Assembly (NCBI RefSeq): GCF_010548375.1
Contig: NZ_JAAGLY010000015.1
Coordinates: 1 to 64,000 of the forward strand
DNA from: Streptomyces sp. SID13726
GTDB lineage: Bacteria; Actinomycetota; Actinomycetes; Streptomycetales; Streptomycetaceae
Direction: 5' to 3'
DNA length: 64,000 nt
The notes below the pieces were generated by a model, which searched no databases, was not told where the DNA came from, and was given only the letters and a program-made list of their open reading frames with translations. The position numbers and the translations under genes were made by a program. Shown in pieces: positions 61,894-64,000 of this stretch (positions are counted from its first letter, which is position 1; the number at the start of each line of letters is the position of its first letter).

Positions 61894-61908
61894 TGGCACT
61901 CAGTGTCA
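61894..61908. promoter_or_regulatory. Operator-like palindrome before the DUF35 gene
   Basis: TGGCACTCAGTGTCA shares its first 12 bases with the palindrome at 62704-62718 before the TetR gene. A direct repeat CACCGTGCACG (61844-61854 and 61872-61882) lies between it and the DUF35 start. No gene is seen in 61775-61982. Confidence 0.55.
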
Positions 61909-61982
61909 GGCGTAAAGGCACTGCGTACCCCTATCTTCCGGATGAGGGGGTCGGTGCTCGGAAGCGCCGGAACAGGGGTGGG

Positions 61983-62672
61983 TCACTCCCGCCCGAGCGT
62001 CGACTCGATCTCCTGCACGACCCGCCACAGCGGTGCGCCCCGCCGGGAGACGAGCACGACCACGTCCTCGGACCGGTCGTCGAGGGCCGGCGCCGGAGTC
62101 GTACCGAAGGCGGACTGCACATAGCCCAGCGCGTGGTCGAGCCCTTCGACCGCGTCCCCCTGGCCGCCCGTGCGCAGCCAGGAGCGCAGGGCGTTGTTGT
62201 GGGCGGCGACCACGGCGGCGGCGATCACGTCGGCCTGGAGCGTCCCGTCGTGCCGGCCGGCGAGGCTGTCGCGCAGGTACTCGGCGAAGGCCCGCTCGTA
62301 GCGCCACACCACGGACAGTTCGTAGGCGCGCAGGCCGGGCACCTGCTTGGTGAGCCGGTAGCGCTGCACGGAGAAGGTCGGGTTGTCGGTGTACATCCGC
62401 AGCACGAGCCGAGCCGCCTCGCAGACCCGGGGCAACGGCTCGCACCCGGCCTCGCTCTCCGCCAGGAAGGCCGTCATGTCGGCCAGGCAGCGCTCGTGGT
62501 CGGGGAAGACCACGTCCTCCTTGGAGGGGAAGTACCGGAAGAAGGAACGCCGTCCGACTCCGGCGAGCGTCACGATGTCGTCGACGGTGGTCTGCTCGTA
62601 ACCCCGCTCCAGGAAGAGCTGGAACGCCGCGGCGACCAGCGCGTCCCGCATGGGCGGCTTCGTGGAGCTCAT
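61983..62672 (-). CDS. TetR-family transcriptional regulator
   Basis: A 229-residue regulator. The helix-turn-helix reads DALVAAAFQLFLERGYEQTTVDDIVTLAGVGRRSFFRYFPSKEDVVF, with the recognition helix at GVGRRSFFRYF. The C-terminal domain resembles MftR/AcrR-like regulators with a tetracyclin-repressor-like fold (DVIAAAVVAAHNNALRSWL). Palindromes with GCACTCAGTGC lie 32 bp before its start and 120 bp before the DUF35 gene. It therefore probably represses itself and the DUF35 gene. Confidence 0.93.
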   Translation of the reverse strand: MSSTKPPMRDALVAAAFQLFLERGYEQTTVDDIVTLAGVGRRSFFRYFPSKEDVVFPDHERCLADMTAFLAESEAGCEPLPRVCEAARLVLRMYTDNPTFSVQRYRLTKQVPGLRAYELSVVWRYERAFAEYLRDSLAGRHDGTLQADVIAAAVVAAHNNALRSWLRTGGQGDAVEGLDHALGYVQSAFGTTPAPALDDRSEDVVVLVSRRGAPLWRVVQEIESTLGRE

Positions 62673-62703
62673 GGTCGGGAACGTAGCACCTGACGCGCCC
62701 CTC

Positions 62704-62744
62704 TGGCACTCAGTGCAGCCAACTCGGGGAACTGAGTGCTGTCA
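62704..62744. promoter_or_regulatory. Two TetR-type operators before the regulator gene
   Basis: TGGCACTCAGTGCAG at 62704-62718 holds the perfect palindrome GCACTCAGTGC. AACTGAGTGCTGTCA at 62730-62744 repeats the 9-mer ACTGAGTGC, which is one strand of the same palindrome. The spacing is 26 bp. Confidence 0.6.
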
Positions 62745-62826
62745 CCCTTCCTTCGCGCGGCACGGGCCCGCCCCGCTGAACTCCGGGCGCCGCCGCCCCG
62801 TATCACTCCCCGGGGAACGGCGGACA

Positions 62827-62840
62827 CCCGTGTACACGGG
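62827..62840. promoter_or_regulatory. 14-bp perfect palindrome before the peptidoglycan-binding gene
   Basis: CCCGTGTACACGGG lies 16 bp before the ATG at 62857, just upstream of the ribosome site GGAAGGAG. It may be an operator or an RNA hairpin affecting translation. Confidence 0.5.
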
Positions 62841-62856
62841 ACGGAAGGAGAGCGGA

Positions 62857-63519
62857 ATGCCGACACCGCCCGAGCGAGGGCAGTCGCCGGACGGGCGGGT
62901 CCTCGAACCCGTCCGTGTGCTGCGGCCCCGCCGCACCGACGCCCTCGCGGAATTGCTCAAGGACCTGCCGCCCAAGACCTTCGGCGGCTTCGAGTCCGTC
63001 GCACTTCCCGGCCCGGCCGGCGTGACCGAGGCCGAGACCCAGGAGCTGCCACCCGTCAGGGACCACGAGGGCCCGCGCGACACGTCCCGCGGCCGGGTGC
63101 CGGGACTGCGCCGCACCACCATCGCCGCCGGCGTGACCGCCGCGGCCCTCATCGGCTTCGGCTGCGCGCTCCTGCTCCCGGGTCGCGGGGACGCCGCCCC
63201 GCAGACCGTCCAGCCCAGCGCGAGCGCGCCCGCCGAACCGACCCCCACCGCGACCCCGAGTGCCCCGGGCGCGGCCGATCCCGACGGGGCCGGCACCCTG
63301 CGCGAGGGGGACAGCGGCCCCGAGGTGACCGACCTCCAGGAACGGCTGCTGCGCATCCCGGACGTCTACACCCACGGCTCCACCTCCGGCGACTACGACG
63401 CCGCCCTCACCGCTGCGGTGGCCCGCTTCCAGCTCTGGTACGGCATCCGCGGCGACGAGGACGGTGTGTACGGCGACGACACACGACGCGACCTGGAGTC
63501 CCGTACGGGCGGCGGCTGA
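62857..63519 (+). CDS. Membrane-anchored protein with peptidoglycan-binding domain
   Basis: A 220-residue protein. The first 85 residues are cytosolic and charged, with DALAELLKDLPPKTFGGFESV. A single membrane helix follows (TTIAAGVTAAALIGFGCALLL), then a Pro/Ser/Ala/Thr linker and a C-terminal PG_binding_1 domain (LREGDSGPEVTDLQERLLRI to YGDDTRRDLESRTGG). It would bind peptidoglycan outside and present a short tail inside, as in other actinobacterial wall-associated proteins. ATG 62857 has GGAAGGAGAGCGGA upstream. Confidence 0.87.
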   Translation: MPTPPERGQSPDGRVLEPVRVLRPRRTDALAELLKDLPPKTFGGFESVALPGPAGVTEAETQELPPVRDHEGPRDTSRGRVPGLRRTTIAAGVTAAALIGFGCALLLPGRGDAAPQTVQPSASAPAEPTPTATPSAPGAADPDGAGTLREGDSGPEVTDLQERLLRIPDVYTHGSTSGDYDAALTAAVARFQLWYGIRGDEDGVYGDDTRRDLESRTGGG

Positions 63520-63537
63520 TCGAAGAGGATGGCGGGC

Positions 63538-64000
63538 ATGGACGCCTTCATCGATCGGCTCGACCCCGACATGTGCGTGGTGACCGCCACCGCGGACGGC
63601 GACCGGGCGGGCTGTCTGGTCGGATTCGCCTCCCAGTGCTCCATCCGGCCCGTGCGGTACGCGGTGTGGCTGTCGAAGGCCAACCGGACCTACCGGGTGG
63701 CCCGCACCGCAGACCGGCTCGCCGTGCATCTGCTCACCCGCGAACAGCACGCTCTCGCCGAGCTGTTCGGCGGCGAGACCGGGGACCGGACGGACAAGTT
63801 CGCCCGGGTCCCCTGGCGGACAGAGGCCGGCGGGGCGGTCGTACTGGAGGAGGCGGCGGCCTGGTTCGTCGGTACGGTCCTGTCGCGCACCGACGGCGGT
63901 GACCACGTCGGCTTCGTCCTGGAGCCGCTGGCGTGGGGCGAGCGCGAGGATGCCGACGGGCCGCTGCTGCGGCTGTCGGGGGCGACCTCCATCTCGCCGG
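63538..64000 (+). CDS. Flavin reductase-like (FMN-binding split barrel) protein, 3' end missing
   Basis: The first 154 codons, cut by the right edge. MDAFIDRLDPDMCVVTATADGDRAGCLVGFASQCSIRPVRYAVWLSKANRTYRVARTADRLAVHLLTREQHALAELFGGETGD matches the flavin reductase-like domain that binds FMN and serves two-component monooxygenases or acts alone. ATG 63538 is preferred because GAGG lies 9 bases upstream; ATG 63529 is in frame but immediately abuts it. It starts 18 bp after the previous gene and may be co-transcribed. Confidence 0.85.
   Translation, partial: MDAFIDRLDPDMCVVTATADGDRAGCLVGFASQCSIRPVRYAVWLSKANRTYRVARTADRLAVHLLTREQHALAELFGGETGDRTDKFARVPWRTEAGGAVVLEEAAAWFVGTVLSRTDGGDHVGFVLEPLAWGEREDADGPLLRLSGATSISP

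Overview
The window is GC-rich actinobacterial DNA, almost certainly from a Streptomyces chromosome. Codons end mostly in G or C, starts are often GTG, operons are tightly packed with ATGA/GTGA overlaps, and the gene set includes a streptogrisin-type protease, ROK and TetR regulators, S-(hydroxymethyl)mycothiol dehydrogenase and iron boxes of the DmdR type. I saw no rRNA, tRNA, CRISPR array, insertion sequence or integrase. Both edges cut genes: a VWA/CoxE protein on the left and a flavin reductase-like protein on the right.

Layout. (1) 1-5036, minus strand: a molybdenum hydroxylase operon (small 2Fe-2S, large Mo, FAD subunits, then MoxR and VWA maturation proteins) with form II active-site sequence. 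(2) 5291-8133: four small proteins of unknown function and about 400 bp without a convincing gene. (3) 8434-12939: secreted GH5 glycosidase, small protein, secreted beta-propeller and a TetR regulator, with shared operator-like half-sites. (4) 12955-18159: glycosyltransferase, secreted GH27 enzyme with ricin-type lectin domain, folD, a SnoaL-like protein and a small secreted protein. (5) 18222-30327: an iron-regulated operon. Its transport genes are followed by ATP-grasp, NIS synthetase, MFS, NIS synthetase and PLP decarboxylase, which is the gene order of the vibrioferrin pvsABCDE operon; a FhuF-like 2Fe-2S protein is divergent.

(6) 30331-36557 is the most unusual part. It is a compact cluster with a cytokinin-type adenylate isopentenyltransferase, a cytokinin dehydrogenase-like flavoprotein, a LOG phosphoribohydrolase fused to a PKS-type acyltransferase, an ABC exporter, and a divergent fragment of a transketolase. 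The set recalls the fas cytokinin operon of Rhodococcus fascians, but the LOG-acyltransferase fusion and the exporter point to a modified, exported prenyl-adenine product. The isopentenyltransferase holds the only TTA codon I found in the window, suggesting bldA-dependent (developmental) expression.

(7) 36639-42357: a persulfide/sulfide detoxification locus (rhodanese, CstR-type repressor, sulfite exporter, persulfide dioxygenase with three rhodanese domains) with three matching operators, followed by mycothiol-dependent formaldehyde detoxification genes. (8) 42438-48038: two SDRs, an adenosine deaminase-family enzyme, a group II PLP decarboxylase and an L,D-transpeptidase. (9) 48067-53859: a sugar ABC import operon with an oxidoreductase and a divergent ROK regulator. 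(10) 53960-64000: an EamA-type transporter, a streptogrisin-like protease, a small flavin/F420 enzyme, a large secreted alpha/beta hydrolase, a Gfo/Idh/MocA oxidoreductase, a DUF35 protein with its probable TetR regulator, a membrane peptidoglycan-binding protein and the truncated flavin reductase.
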